DNA of 64,000 nucleotides from CAYLKS01 sp964384205 [NCBI: uncultured bacterium] (GTDB lineage Bacteria > JAGOEH01): NCBI GenBank assembly GCA_964384205.1, contig CAYLKS010000007.1, positions 7,547 to 71,546 on the forward strand, in the 5' to 3' direction. Shown piece by piece: positions 1-8,124 of the stretch. The notes below the pieces were generated by a model, which did not search any database, was not told where the DNA came from, and saw nothing but the letters and a program-made list of their open reading frames with translations. Each line of letters opens with the position of its first letter. Position 1 is the first letter of the stretch. The translations under genes were made by a program, and so were the position numbers.

Positions 1-155
1 TTTTATAGAATTTCTAAAATATAATTGTTTAAAATTAGTGCTTTACTTGCATTATCAGTTTAGCGGGAAAAATATGAAAAAAGTATTAATTTTAATTTTT
101 TATTCTTAGAATGGAATTTCATATTTTTTTATGATAAGTTATTTATTATAGAGGA

Positions 156-185
156 AGAGGGACATTAATGAAAAAATGTCCCTCT
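156..185 (-). terminator. Hairpin downstream of the NagX/GH3/GH9 operon
   Basis: An 11-bp perfect inverted repeat (AGAGGGACATT at 156-166, AATGTCCCTCT at 175-185) encloses an 8-base loop. It lies about 30 bases beyond the stop codon of the last gene of the minus-strand operon and is GC-rich for this genome. No clean U-tract follows on the minus strand, so it could be a terminator or a 3' stabilising hairpin. The rest of 1-216 shows no gene. Confidence 0.5.
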
Positions 186-216
186 GTTACCCAATGACCT
201 TCTGTTATCCTATCTA

Positions 217-1341
217 TTAAATTTTTATAAATATTTTTTTCTTATAAAAAATATTCATTATTATTATCCAGAAGATAAGAAAAAAGAGAGCATATAATAA
301 AGAAGCAAATTCCATTGAATTTAGGGCAGTTCCAATTGGAGCAAAAATGTTTTTATATATTATTTCTTTAAGAGACAATCCATTTATAGATAGTATGTCT
401 AATATTTCATTAAATAATTCTGCTAAAAAATAAACAGTAATAGCATTAAGACCAAGCACCAAAAATGGTTTTATCCAGAAAGTGATTTGTTTTATTTCGA
501 TAAGCCAATAGCATAATCCAAGCAATGATGCTCCCATTCCAGCTGTTACAAAAACATAAGATATTGTCCATAAGTTTTTATTTATAGGAAACCAGATTGT
601 TAATATATAGCCTATTATCATCATAACAGTGCCATTTACAAATAGATTGTTTGTAATATTGAGATGTTTTCCTTTATTTTTTCTGATAAAATCTCCAAGG
701 AAATATCCAATTAAAGATGTTACAATAGCTGTTAGGTTACTTATTAAACCTTCTGGATCAAAGTTGCCAAGCCATAGATGTTCTTTTGAAAAAATAAGCC
801 TGTCAACATATCCTATAATATTTCCTTCTTGAGTTAGGTTGCCAGTTCCATATCCTGGGAGAGGAATAAATTTGAGCAGTATCCAGTATATAGCAATAAG
901 AGAAAATCCGAAGATATATCTACCTTTTGTTTTAAACTTTAATACTATAAGTGATACAAAGAAATATACAATTCCAATTCGTTGCAGTACACCATACCAT
1001 CTAAGATTTGGTAAATCTGTGAGTAGATTGGAATTAAGAAATAATCCGATCAAGATTAAAATTATTGAACGTTTTACAGCATGCATAAGTAATTTTGTAG
1101 TATCAGCACCTGCTGCAATTCTTTTTTCAAAGGAAAATGGCATTGCGATTCCCATTATGAATAGAAAAAATGGGAATATCAAATCAGTTGGAGTAAGTCC
1201 ATGCCATTTTGCGTGCTCAAGTGGTGGATAAACTGCAGACCATGTGCCTGGATTATTCACGATTAGCATTCCAGCAATTGTAATTCCTCTAAAAACGTCC
1301 AGAGATAAAAGGCGTTTACTTTTTTGGGATTCCTCACTCAT
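217..1341 (-). CDS. nagX: NagX/HGSNAT-type transmembrane glucosamine N-acetyltransferase (DUF5009)
   Basis: This 374-residue integral membrane protein has about ten hydrophobic segments. Its N-terminus carries the family signature LSLDVFRGITIAGMLIVNNP, followed near residue 50 by WHGLTPTDLIFPFFLFIMG, matching the conserved histidine-containing loop of the DUF5009 / heparan-alpha-glucosaminide N-acetyltransferase family. Family members move acetyl from cytosolic acetyl-CoA across the membrane onto terminal glucosamine; bacterial NagX belongs to chitin/GlcNAc gene sets. It is the last gene of an operon with GH9 and GH3 enzymes, 15 bases after the GH3 stop. A start near 1341 is supported by an upstream GGAG. 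Inference: it re-acetylates glucosamine residues so that a hexosaminidase can act. The family call is firm, the substrate is not. Confidence 0.82.
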   Translation of the reverse strand: MSEESQKSKRLLSLDVFRGITIAGMLIVNNPGTWSAVYPPLEHAKWHGLTPTDLIFPFFLFIMGIAMPFSFEKRIAAGADTTKLLMHAVKRSIILILIGLFLNSNLLTDLPNLRWYGVLQRIGIVYFFVSLIVLKFKTKGRYIFGFSLIAIYWILLKFIPLPGYGTGNLTQEGNIIGYVDRLIFSKEHLWLGNFDPEGLISNLTAIVTSLIGYFLGDFIRKNKGKHLNITNNLFVNGTVMMIIGYILTIWFPINKNLWTISYVFVTAGMGASLLGLCYWLIEIKQITFWIKPFLVLGLNAITVYFLAELFNEILDILSINGLSLKEIIYKNIFAPIGTALNSMEFASLLYALFFLIFWIIIMNIFYKKKIFIKI

Positions 1342-1356
1342 GGTTTACTCCTTCCA

Positions 1357-2958
1357 TTAGAGTTTAAGGTTTATTTTTGTTTTAGGAGTGATTTTCCCTG
1401 TTATTGCTTTCATTAAAGAATGTATTTGATATTCTGTATGGCCAAACATTATAAAATGCGTATTAGTTTTTTCATAATATTTTACGTCAGAAGGGGAACG
1501 TAGAGATGCTGTGATGACTTTATCCTGTTTTTCTTCAATTATCCTTTGTATTAGTTGTTGTTGTTTTTTAAAATAGAAGGCATTCATTGATAGAATAATT
1601 ATTATATCTGGCCATTCAATTAGATCGAAAATAGAGTCAACTTCTGTTTCTGTAGGCTCCAATCCTATTGCAGAAACATGGAAGTTTTTTGTATATTCTG
1701 GAATAATTTTATTGAAATCTGGAATAGCAAAATTGGACTGATCCGCCGGAAATAATCTATGAAAAACAGGATGAATAATCAAGATATATTTTTCATTTAA
1801 GTTTTTTATAGGTATAAGATTTTTGCTATTTTTATATAAAATAATACTATCATCTGATATTTGTTGTACTTTTTCCTTGAATTCAGGAGTATTAAAATAG
1901 AATTTGCTTTTTTTAGGTTTAAAATTTTTATTTATCCATTTTTCTTTAAATTTTAATACATTTAAACAAGCGTTGTTGAGTCTTTCCTCTGATATTTTTT
2001 TATTTATAACAGCTTTTTCAATAATAGACGTAACATCTATATATTCTCCCATTGATAGAACAATATCTATTCCTGCATTAATGGAGAGTACAATACTATC
2101 TTCAAATGAAAAATACCTTTTGATAGCCCCCATGCCAATATCATCAGTGATTAATAATCCGTTATAATTCCATTTATTTCTGACTATATCAGTAAGTAGT
2201 TTTTTCGATAAGCTTGCAGGATATTTTTCATCTATAACTTTGTATATACAATGTCCGGCCATTATTGATGCTACATTTTGTTTAGCTAATTCTTTAAAAG
2301 GATAAAATTCTACATTTTCTAATCGTTTTAATGGATAATCGATAATATCCAATTCAAAATGTGTATCCTGTCGGAAAGGTAATATTCTTTGACCTGGAAA
2401 ATGTTTTATGCAGGTAGCCACATGATTTTTTTCATGAGCTTTGCAAAAGGCGCTGGCAAGTTGAGTTACAAAAACAGGATCACTGCCAAAAGAACGATTA
2501 TCAGGATATGGAATATGTGAATCATATAGAATATCTACAACAGGAGCAAAATTAAGAGCGATACCTGCATCATAAAGCTGTTTTGAGGTCATATAACCAG
2601 CAAATTTTGCGTATTCAATAGGTTTTTTTGATTCTCCAATTGCCATATTCCCAGGATGATGTATGGAGTTTATTAAACTATGTAACTGTCCTCCTTCCTG
2701 GTCGATAGAGATAAGAAGAGGAATTCCTAAATTACTTCCTTTGGATTTTTGCTGGAGATAATAGGTAAATTCTGCTAATTCTTCGGGTTTTCTTATGTTA
2801 TTAGTTGTTAGATATATAAAGCCAGTTATATTATTGTCTTTTATTAATGAAATATAAGGTTCATTAATAGTGTTAAATCCTTTTATTTCTTGCATAACAA
2901 GCTGAGCTGCTTTTTCTCTGATTGTCATATTTTTTATAAGATTTTCTAATTTACCCAT
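1357..2958 (-). CDS. nagZ: GH3 beta-N-acetylhexosaminidase (NagZ-like) with C-terminal domain
   Basis: 533 residues with no signal peptide, so probably cytoplasmic. The N-terminal TIM barrel (about 1-340) has the GH3 markers IDQEGG, KHFPGQ and LLITDDIGMGAI; the Asp after LLIT is the expected nucleophile. The NagZ-type Asp-Thr-His catalytic loop follows KHFPG but is about two residues longer than the usual KHFPGHGDTxxDSH. Residues about 360-533 form an extra alpha/beta domain as in Gram-positive-type NagZ proteins. These enzymes remove non-reducing terminal GlcNAc from chito-oligosaccharides or muropeptides. The position between a GH9 enzyme and NagX, opposite a sugar symporter, favours use on imported amino-sugar oligosaccharides over cell-wall recycling. 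Confidence 0.85.
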   Translation of the reverse strand: MGKLENLIKNMTIREKAAQLVMQEIKGFNTINEPYISLIKDNNITGFIYLTTNNIRKPEELAEFTYYLQQKSKGSNLGIPLLISIDQEGGQLHSLINSIHHPGNMAIGESKKPIEYAKFAGYMTSKQLYDAGIALNFAPVVDILYDSHIPYPDNRSFGSDPVFVTQLASAFCKAHEKNHVATCIKHFPGQRILPFRQDTHFELDIIDYPLKRLENVEFYPFKELAKQNVASIMAGHCIYKVIDEKYPASLSKKLLTDIVRNKWNYNGLLITDDIGMGAIKRYFSFEDSIVLSINAGIDIVLSMGEYIDVTSIIEKAVINKKISEERLNNACLNVLKFKEKWINKNFKPKKSKFYFNTPEFKEKVQQISDDSIILYKNSKNLIPIKNLNEKYILIIHPVFHRLFPADQSNFAIPDFNKIIPEYTKNFHVSAIGLEPTETEVDSIFDLIEWPDIIIILSMNAFYFKKQQQLIQRIIEEKQDKVITASLRSPSDVKYYEKTNTHFIMFGHTEYQIHSLMKAITGKITPKTKINLKL

Positions 2959-2978
2959 TTTATTCTCTCCTTATATTA

Positions 2979-4661
2979 TTAATTTAAAAATGAAGCTATG
3001 AGTGCAATAAATGCTCCAGAAAGATTAATATCATTTTCATTACTTGCCCATGAATCTTGATGGTCGATATAACATTTCGCGGGTGGGGTATCAGGTTTTA
3101 ATATTTTCCATAATGTTTCATCATCGTGGAGATTTTTGTTTGCTCCTTCTATTACCAGTCCTGGGACAGGCTCTTTGATATTATCTGCAATACTTTGGGC
3201 ATGATGGGGGTGTTTTACTTCATTATTGTTACTTCCAGTTATAAAGATTTTTTTATTAATATTTAGCCCTAACATATAATTAATACAATTTTGAGCATAA
3301 TGTTTTAATTTTTTATTTTTAAGAATAGTTGAGGCTGTTGATAAAATAAAACCATTGTCCATTACATATAAGTTTGAACCCCATATATATTCAGAAGAAT
3401 CAAGGCCAATACCAAAAGGATCGATGTCCATTTTATGGATTAATGTAGTTGTGTAATTTTGCAATGCGTTAATAATTGTATTATAATTGGATTGAGATAT
3501 TAATTTGTTATTGAGAAGTAGCAAAAAAGAACCAAAATTTTCCATATTATTCCAGAATCCTGGTTTTGAAAATAATTTGTGATTTTTAATATAATTTATG
3601 ATTTCAGTTTTATAATTGTTGTTATCAGGATTGTTTATAAATAATGCACTTGCGAGCCAGAAGAACTCATCTGAAGGATTATCGTCAAAATATCCTGATG
3701 TTACAACTCCAGGAGGGTTTTTACATTTTAAAATTTTTTTCTGTTTTTTCATAAAAGACCATGCTAATTTGGCTCTATTTAATAAAGTGTCTGCAAATTG
3801 GGAATCAAAATTTTTAAAAATTATGCTGGCAGTGGCAAAACATGCTCCGACAGAAGCAGTTGATACGGATGTAACAGGCATTATATATCTTTTTGAGGTA
3901 TTATCTTCTGGCATAATAAGATCAGAATAATCTTTTGGTGTTAATTTATGATAGACAGCTCCGTCTTCACGTTGCATTTTTAATAAAAATAGGAGTTCAT
4001 ATTTTGCTTCATCTAATATATCAGGTATATTATTTCCACTTTCTGGAATATTTGTATTATCGTTTTGCATTTTATTTCCCCATAGTAGATATGAAAGGAA
4101 TATATATCCTAATGTATATGCCGCATTGTTAGAATATTTGCCAAAATCACCCGCATCATGCCAGCCTCCAGTTGTATTTTTATGTTTTTCAGGTTTGCCT
4201 TTTTCATTTAAAATTATTGCATCATTTAAATGACATTTTTTATGAGAAAATTTTCCGGCAAATTTTGGTTCTAAATCCATGCCGCATCTTTGATAAAATA
4301 ACCCTTTTAATACTTTATAGTAATATTTGTTATATATATTGGGTTTTATTGCAAAAGGTTCGGATTTTTGTGATTTTATTTGTATATAGAAAATTCCTGT
4401 ATCTTTAATGGAAGAAAAATCTGCTACATAGGCATCTATGCCAGCAATAGAATAGTTTTTATATTTTTTAGAAAAATTTCCTTTATAGATAATATTATTG
4501 TTTATATCTTTTACATAAAAAGAATCAAAAGGTATATCACTAATAAAAATTTTTTTAGAATCAGGTTTATAACCGATTAAATTAGTATAAATTTTTGCTA
4601 TTGTTGTTGATATTAGAGAAATATAAAAAATAATTGAGTAGAGTATGATATTTTTTTTCAT
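2979..4661 (-). CDS. Periplasmic GH9 glycoside hydrolase (no T9SS tail)
   Basis: 560 residues. A signal peptide (1-22, ...STTIA) precedes an Ig-like CelD_N domain (about 23-105) and an (alpha/alpha)6 GH9 domain to the C-terminus. The GGWHDAGDFGKYS motif gives catalytic Asp169/Asp172, HHAQS is the conserved His region and SNEND near the end supplies the acid Glu542. It lacks the sorting tail of its paralogue at 10716-13265, so it should stay in the periplasm. GH9 is mainly endoglucanases, but some Proteobacterial members are exo-beta-glucosaminidases of chitin pathways; co-transcription with NagX and a GH3 hexosaminidase makes that plausible here. First gene of the operon, with a good AGGAG six bases before ATG and a LacI operator just upstream. 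Confidence 0.88.
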   Translation of the reverse strand: MKKNIILYSIIFYISLISTTIAKIYTNLIGYKPDSKKIFISDIPFDSFYVKDINNNIIYKGNFSKKYKNYSIAGIDAYVADFSSIKDTGIFYIQIKSQKSEPFAIKPNIYNKYYYKVLKGLFYQRCGMDLEPKFAGKFSHKKCHLNDAIILNEKGKPEKHKNTTGGWHDAGDFGKYSNNAAYTLGYIFLSYLLWGNKMQNDNTNIPESGNNIPDILDEAKYELLFLLKMQREDGAVYHKLTPKDYSDLIMPEDNTSKRYIMPVTSVSTASVGACFATASIIFKNFDSQFADTLLNRAKLAWSFMKKQKKILKCKNPPGVVTSGYFDDNPSDEFFWLASALFINNPDNNNYKTEIINYIKNHKLFSKPGFWNNMENFGSFLLLLNNKLISQSNYNTIINALQNYTTTLIHKMDIDPFGIGLDSSEYIWGSNLYVMDNGFILSTASTILKNKKLKHYAQNCINYMLGLNINKKIFITGSNNNEVKHPHHAQSIADNIKEPVPGLVIEGANKNLHDDETLWKILKPDTPPAKCYIDHQDSWASNENDINLSGAFIALIASFLN

Positions 4662-4676
4662 AGAACGCTCCTGTTG

Positions 4677-4690
4677 TTTAAACGTTTAAA
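4677..4690. promoter_or_regulatory. LacI-family operator 1 (GH9 operon)
   Basis: Perfect 14-bp palindrome TTTAAACGTTTAAA with the central CpG typical of LacI/GalR operators. It lies about 7-20 bases past the predicted start point of the minus-strand GH9 operon and 15 bases before its ATG. Three near-identical copies occur at 4815, 7018 and 8096 around the lacI gene. Confidence 0.8.
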
Positions 4691-4703
4691 TAAATTTAAT
4701 AAT

Positions 4704-4731
4704 AATATATTGTAAAAAAAGGAAAAATCAA
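4704..4731 (-). promoter_or_regulatory. Sigma-70 type promoter of the GH9-GH3-NagX operon
   Basis: On the minus strand TTGATT (4731-4726) is followed after 16 bases by TATATT (4709-4704). The predicted start falls near 4697, placing operator 1 immediately downstream, the same arrangement as at the divergent symporter promoter. Confidence 0.55.
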
Positions 4732-4771
4732 GAAAAAAAATAAAAATTTTTATAAAAAATTATTTTTTTAC

Positions 4772-4799
4772 TTGACAAATGGAAAAAAAATATTAAAAT
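4772..4799 (+). promoter_or_regulatory. Sigma-70 type promoter of the symporter gene
   Basis: TTGACA (4772-4777), a 16-base spacer and TAAAAT (4794-4799). The predicted start is near 4806, so operator 2 begins about 10 bases downstream, a position where a repressor blocks initiation or elongation. Confidence 0.65.
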
Positions 4800-4814
4800 T
4801 AGAAGTAAGATTGA

Positions 4815-4828
4815 TTTAAGCGATTAAA
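4815..4828. promoter_or_regulatory. LacI-family operator 2 (symporter)
   Basis: TTTAAGCGATTAAA, a near-perfect palindrome around CG that matches the shared consensus TTTAANCGNTTAAA. It sits between the symporter promoter and its AAAGGAG ribosome site. Confidence 0.8.
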
Positions 4829-4842
4829 TAAAAGGAGTGGTG

Positions 4843-6987
4843 ATGGTTTTTTTAGATTACATAGTTTTGGTTTTATTTTTCGTTATTTCTTTGTTGTTGG
4901 GGATTTTTCAAAAGAAAACAGGTAGTAAGTCTGTTGAATCTTATTTTGTAGGAGGAAGATCTAATTCATGGTGGTTGGTTGGTATATCTCTTGCTGCAGC
5001 ATTTTTTGCTTCTGATACTCCTCTGGCGATTTCTGAAACTGTTCGTGGACCAGAAGGCGGTTTTCATGTAAATTGGTTCTGGTGGGGTGGAGTATTGCAA
5101 ATGGTTTTAACAGTTATTGTTTTTTCCAGATTTTGGAGACGGGCTCATGTTGTTTCTGATAATGAATTTTTAGAAATAAGATATTCAGGTAAATCTGCGG
5201 CATTCTTACGAGGATTTAAAGCATTATATTTTTCTACTATTTATAATATAATTGTATTAGGATGGGTTATTAATGGAATGATTACTGTGCTTAGATATTT
5301 ATATCCCGCAGGAGTTATGGAAAGTGTATATAATTTAGGAATTGTGTCTCTTTCCGGATATCAGATTGCAATAATTATTTTATTTATTCTGGTTTTAATT
5401 TATGTTTTAAGTTCAGGGTTAATGGGGGTGTTAGTTACTAATTTATTTCAATTTGTAGTAGCTTTATTTGGGGCATTTTTGTTGATGTTTCTTGTGATGA
5501 CTCATGATGGATCAATAAAGGAAGTAAAACGTTCTATTAATGAGTCTTTTTATTATAGATTTGATTTGCCAGAAATAGATTTTCCAGAAGTTTATGCTAA
5601 TCCAGATAAATATGATGGTAAAGTTTTTATTTATGGCAATATTAATAAGGCTTTTTTAACAGATGATCCTAAATTTAATAATAACGATATGAAGTTAGTT
5701 TTGAAATATGATCCTATAAATAAAAGGTGGTATAGGAATTTAAGATTGTATGTAGTGGATACAAATAGGTATTATTACACATATCAGGCAGGTGATATTA
5801 AGAAGAGTTATCATAGTATTTTTGTAAATGAAGATGGTCAAATTAAATGTATAGAAAATGATCCAGGAGCTATTTTGCCATATAAAAATCAGACTTTATC
5901 TATGATTCCGGAATTTGAATCTTTTTCTTTATCATCACCTTTTATGAAGTTTTTATTTATAATATTAATATTGTGGTGGAGTAATCATGAATCTGATGGT
6001 GGAGGTTTTTTTGCTCAGCAATTTTCCAGTACTAAAGATGAAAAAAATGGAATGTTTGCTGCTTTATTTTTTACTTTTTTACATTTTGTGATAAGGTTAT
6101 GGCCATGGTTGCTGGTTGCTGTGATTTCGATTGTTTATTTTCCTAATTTGAATGAGCCCAAGGCATCATATCCTATTATGATAAATAATTTTTTGCCTGC
6201 TGGTTTCAAAGGATTGATGTTAGCATCATTTTTAGCAGCATTTATGTCTACTGTAAGTACGCACTTAAATTGGGGAGCCTCTTATTTTATTAATGACTTG
6301 TGGAGGCGTTTTATTCAGAAGGGTAAATCAGAATCTTATTATATTTTTGTTTCAAGGATTTATCAATTGTTTATAGCTATTGCTGCAATTACATTTTCAT
6401 TTTTTGTACAGAGTATATTTTCTTTATGGATTTTGATTTATATGATGTCAAGTGGTTTGGGTTTGGTAATAATTTTAAGGTGGTTTCATTGGCGAATTAA
6501 TGCCTGGAGTGAGATTTCGGCATTATTTTCATCATTGTTTTTTGCATTTTTATTTTGGGTGCCGGTTGATAAGCCAATTTTCCCCTGGATTTATTACCCT
6601 GTTGCTAAATTTTTTGGCGTGAACCAGCTTGAGATTACACATCAATTTATTCTAATAACTTTTCCGAGTATCATTATATGGATTATTGTAACTTTGCTTA
6701 CTAAACCTGAAAAGCGTGAGGTATTAATAGAGTATTATAAGAAGGTTAGACCTGGTGGGAATTGGAAACCTATTGAGAATGAGATTAAAAAGTTTAAAAC
6801 GGAAAATTCTGTATTGAGGTTGTCTATTTTTGCATGGATTATTGGTTCGATAATGATTTATACGGCGATGTTTGGAGTTGGTTATTTGTTTTTAGCAGAA
6901 TATATTAAAGGGATAATTTTAATTATTGTATTTAGTGTTTGTGCATATATTTTAAATAAATTATTAGGGAAAATTGTAAATGTCTAA
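4843..6987 (+). CDS. Sodium:solute symporter (SSS family) with a large soluble insertion
   Basis: About 714 residues, against about 500-600 for most SSS transporters. The N-terminus has the SSS pattern ESYFVGGRSNSWWLVGIS followed by FFASDTP; the C-terminal half has FLAAFMSTVSTHLNWGASY. About 13 hydrophobic helices are visible. Between the helix ending near residue 220 and the one starting near 368 lies a hydrophilic stretch of about 145 residues rich in Tyr and Asp, not expected in ordinary family members. ATG 4843 is preferred because AAAGGAG (4831-4837) is 5 bases before it; an in-frame GTG at 4837 overlaps that site. The transporter probably imports the sugars released by the neighbouring enzymes with sodium. 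Divergent to the GH9 operon and under the same operator. Confidence 0.85.
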   Translation: MVFLDYIVLVLFFVISLLLGIFQKKTGSKSVESYFVGGRSNSWWLVGISLAAAFFASDTPLAISETVRGPEGGFHVNWFWWGGVLQMVLTVIVFSRFWRRAHVVSDNEFLEIRYSGKSAAFLRGFKALYFSTIYNIIVLGWVINGMITVLRYLYPAGVMESVYNLGIVSLSGYQIAIIILFILVLIYVLSSGLMGVLVTNLFQFVVALFGAFLLMFLVMTHDGSIKEVKRSINESFYYRFDLPEIDFPEVYANPDKYDGKVFIYGNINKAFLTDDPKFNNNDMKLVLKYDPINKRWYRNLRLYVVDTNRYYYTYQAGDIKKSYHSIFVNEDGQIKCIENDPGAILPYKNQTLSMIPEFESFSLSSPFMKFLFIILILWWSNHESDGGGFFAQQFSSTKDEKNGMFAALFFTFLHFVIRLWPWLLVAVISIVYFPNLNEPKASYPIMINNFLPAGFKGLMLASFLAAFMSTVSTHLNWGASYFINDLWRRFIQKGKSESYYIFVSRIYQLFIAIAAITFSFFVQSIFSLWILIYMMSSGLGLVIILRWFHWRINAWSEISALFSSLFFAFLFWVPVDKPIFPWIYYPVAKFFGVNQLEITHQFILITFPSIIIWIIVTLLTKPEKREVLIEYYKKVRPGGNWKPIENEIKKFKTENSVLRLSIFAWIIGSIMIYTAMFGVGYLFLAEYIKGIILIIVFSVCAYILNKLLGKIVNV

Positions 6988-7004
6988 GATAAGAAAAAAA
7001 AGAC

Positions 7005-7033
7005 TTGACAAATTATATTTAAACGATTATATA
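7005..7033 (+). promoter_or_regulatory. lacI promoter with the operator in its spacer
   Basis: TTGACA (7005-7010), a 17-base spacer and TATATA (7028-7033). The operator at 7018-7031 covers the 3' half of the spacer and most of the -10 box, so a bound repressor would exclude polymerase. The -10 ends only 6 bases before the preferred lacI ATG at 7040, which predicts a leaderless transcript. Confidence 0.6.
7018..7031. promoter_or_regulatory. LacI-family operator 3 (lacI autoregulation)
   Basis: TTTAAACGATTATA matches the TTTAANCGNTTAAA consensus at all but one of its fixed positions. It overlaps the -10 box of the lacI promoter. Confidence 0.6.
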
Positions 7034-7039
7034 AATAAT

Positions 7040-8074
7040 ATGAGAAAAGTTACATTAAAGGATGTAGCAAGAGAAGCTGGGGTAACTCCTGCTACAGTTT
7101 CAATGATAATAAATGGTAAAAGAAATTTTAAAGAATCTACTATAAAGAAGGTTTTTGATGTAGTAAAAAAGTTAAATTATATTCCAGATGTAAATGCGAA
7201 AAGATTATCAGTAAAGAAGACTAATACAATTGCTTTTTTTGTTTATTATGTGAAGAGTGGATTCGAGATAGAAGTTTTGAAGGGGATAGAGAAAAATGCT
7301 ACAGAAAATGATTATGATATTTTATTTGTTTCTAAGAAGAATCAGAAGAATGAATCTTATGATGCAATATTGAAGAATTTAATTTTAAGTGGTAAAGTAG
7401 ACGGTATAATTAGCGTTTATTTTGATATTGGGGATAGCTTGCTTGAATTAATTCATGCTTTAAGATTTCCTTTTGTGATGTTAGAAGATATTTCCAAAAA
7501 GATAGATTCTGTGATAGTTGATAATAAAGGTGGGGGGTATCAAGCAGGAAAATATTTATTTAAGACCAATCATAAAAGAATAGGTTTGGTTACAGCTCCT
7601 TTTGATAATCCTACTATGAGGGAAAGATATGAAGGTTTTAAAAAAGCCTGCAATGAATATGGTTATTCTTTAAATCAGTCTGATATATTTTTTATAGAAT
7701 ATAAGGATGCTGATTATATTGGAAAAGGAAAATCTATTATTAAAATGTTACATGATCAAGGTAGGCTTAAAGATTTTGATGCGTTTTTTGTTCCTGCGGG
7801 AGATGAAATTGCTATTGGAATGGAGCTTGTATTGCCGGAATTTGGTTTTAATGTGCCCAATGATATATCTATTATAGGTTATGATGATATTGACATGGCT
7901 AAATTTGTATATCCTGCTTTGACCACTATAAGACAGGATTTAGTTGAAATTGGAAATATTGCCTTTGAATTGTTGCATGATAAGATGAAAAAAAGATATG
8001 AGAATGAGTTTTATGATTATGAGATCAGGAAAGAGTTGGTAAGAACGGATTTAATTGTACGCGATACTGCGTAA
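7040..8074 (+). CDS. LacI-family transcriptional repressor of the glycan locus
   Basis: 344 residues from ATG 7040. The N-terminus VTLKDVAREAGVTPATVSMIINGK is a classic LacI helix-turn-helix plus hinge helix; residues about 60-340 form a periplasmic-binding-protein-like sensor domain, with GYDDIDMAKFVYPALTTIRQD near the end as in GalR/CcpA relatives. The frame is open back to 6980, but the extra 20 residues are lysine-rich, overlap the symporter and lie upstream of and across the promoter at 7005-7033, so 7040 is preferred. No ribosome site precedes it. It most likely binds the four palindromes around it and releases them on sensing a sugar from the degraded glycan. Confidence 0.88.
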   Translation: MRKVTLKDVAREAGVTPATVSMIINGKRNFKESTIKKVFDVVKKLNYIPDVNAKRLSVKKTNTIAFFVYYVKSGFEIEVLKGIEKNATENDYDILFVSKKNQKNESYDAILKNLILSGKVDGIISVYFDIGDSLLELIHALRFPFVMLEDISKKIDSVIVDNKGGGYQAGKYLFKTNHKRIGLVTAPFDNPTMRERYEGFKKACNEYGYSLNQSDIFFIEYKDADYIGKGKSIIKMLHDQGRLKDFDAFFVPAGDEIAIGMELVLPEFGFNVPNDISIIGYDDIDMAKFVYPALTTIRQDLVEIGNIAFELLHDKMKKRYENEFYDYEIRKELVRTDLIVRDTA

Positions 8075-8095
8075 AGTGTGTTTTTTTATTTAATT

Positions 8096-8109
8096 TTTAA
8101 CCGATTAAA
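8096..8109. promoter_or_regulatory. LacI-family operator 4 (secreted CBM gene)
   Basis: TTTAACCGATTAAA matches the shared consensus and lies 15 bases before the ATG of the secreted CBM protein. No convincing -35/-10 pair was found in front of it, so it may act on read-through from lacI or on a promoter I could not recognise. Confidence 0.7.
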
Positions 8110-8124
8110 TAAAGGGGGTTCGTA

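Noticed and set aside
839-1231. Plus-strand open frame of 130 codons opposite nagX
   Set aside because: Antisense shadow of a well-conserved membrane protein; no start signal or family resemblance.
6980-7039. Upstream extension of the lacI reading frame
   Set aside because: Adds 20 lysine-rich residues overlapping the symporter end and covering the promoter and operator; the family start is at the ATG before VTLKDVA.
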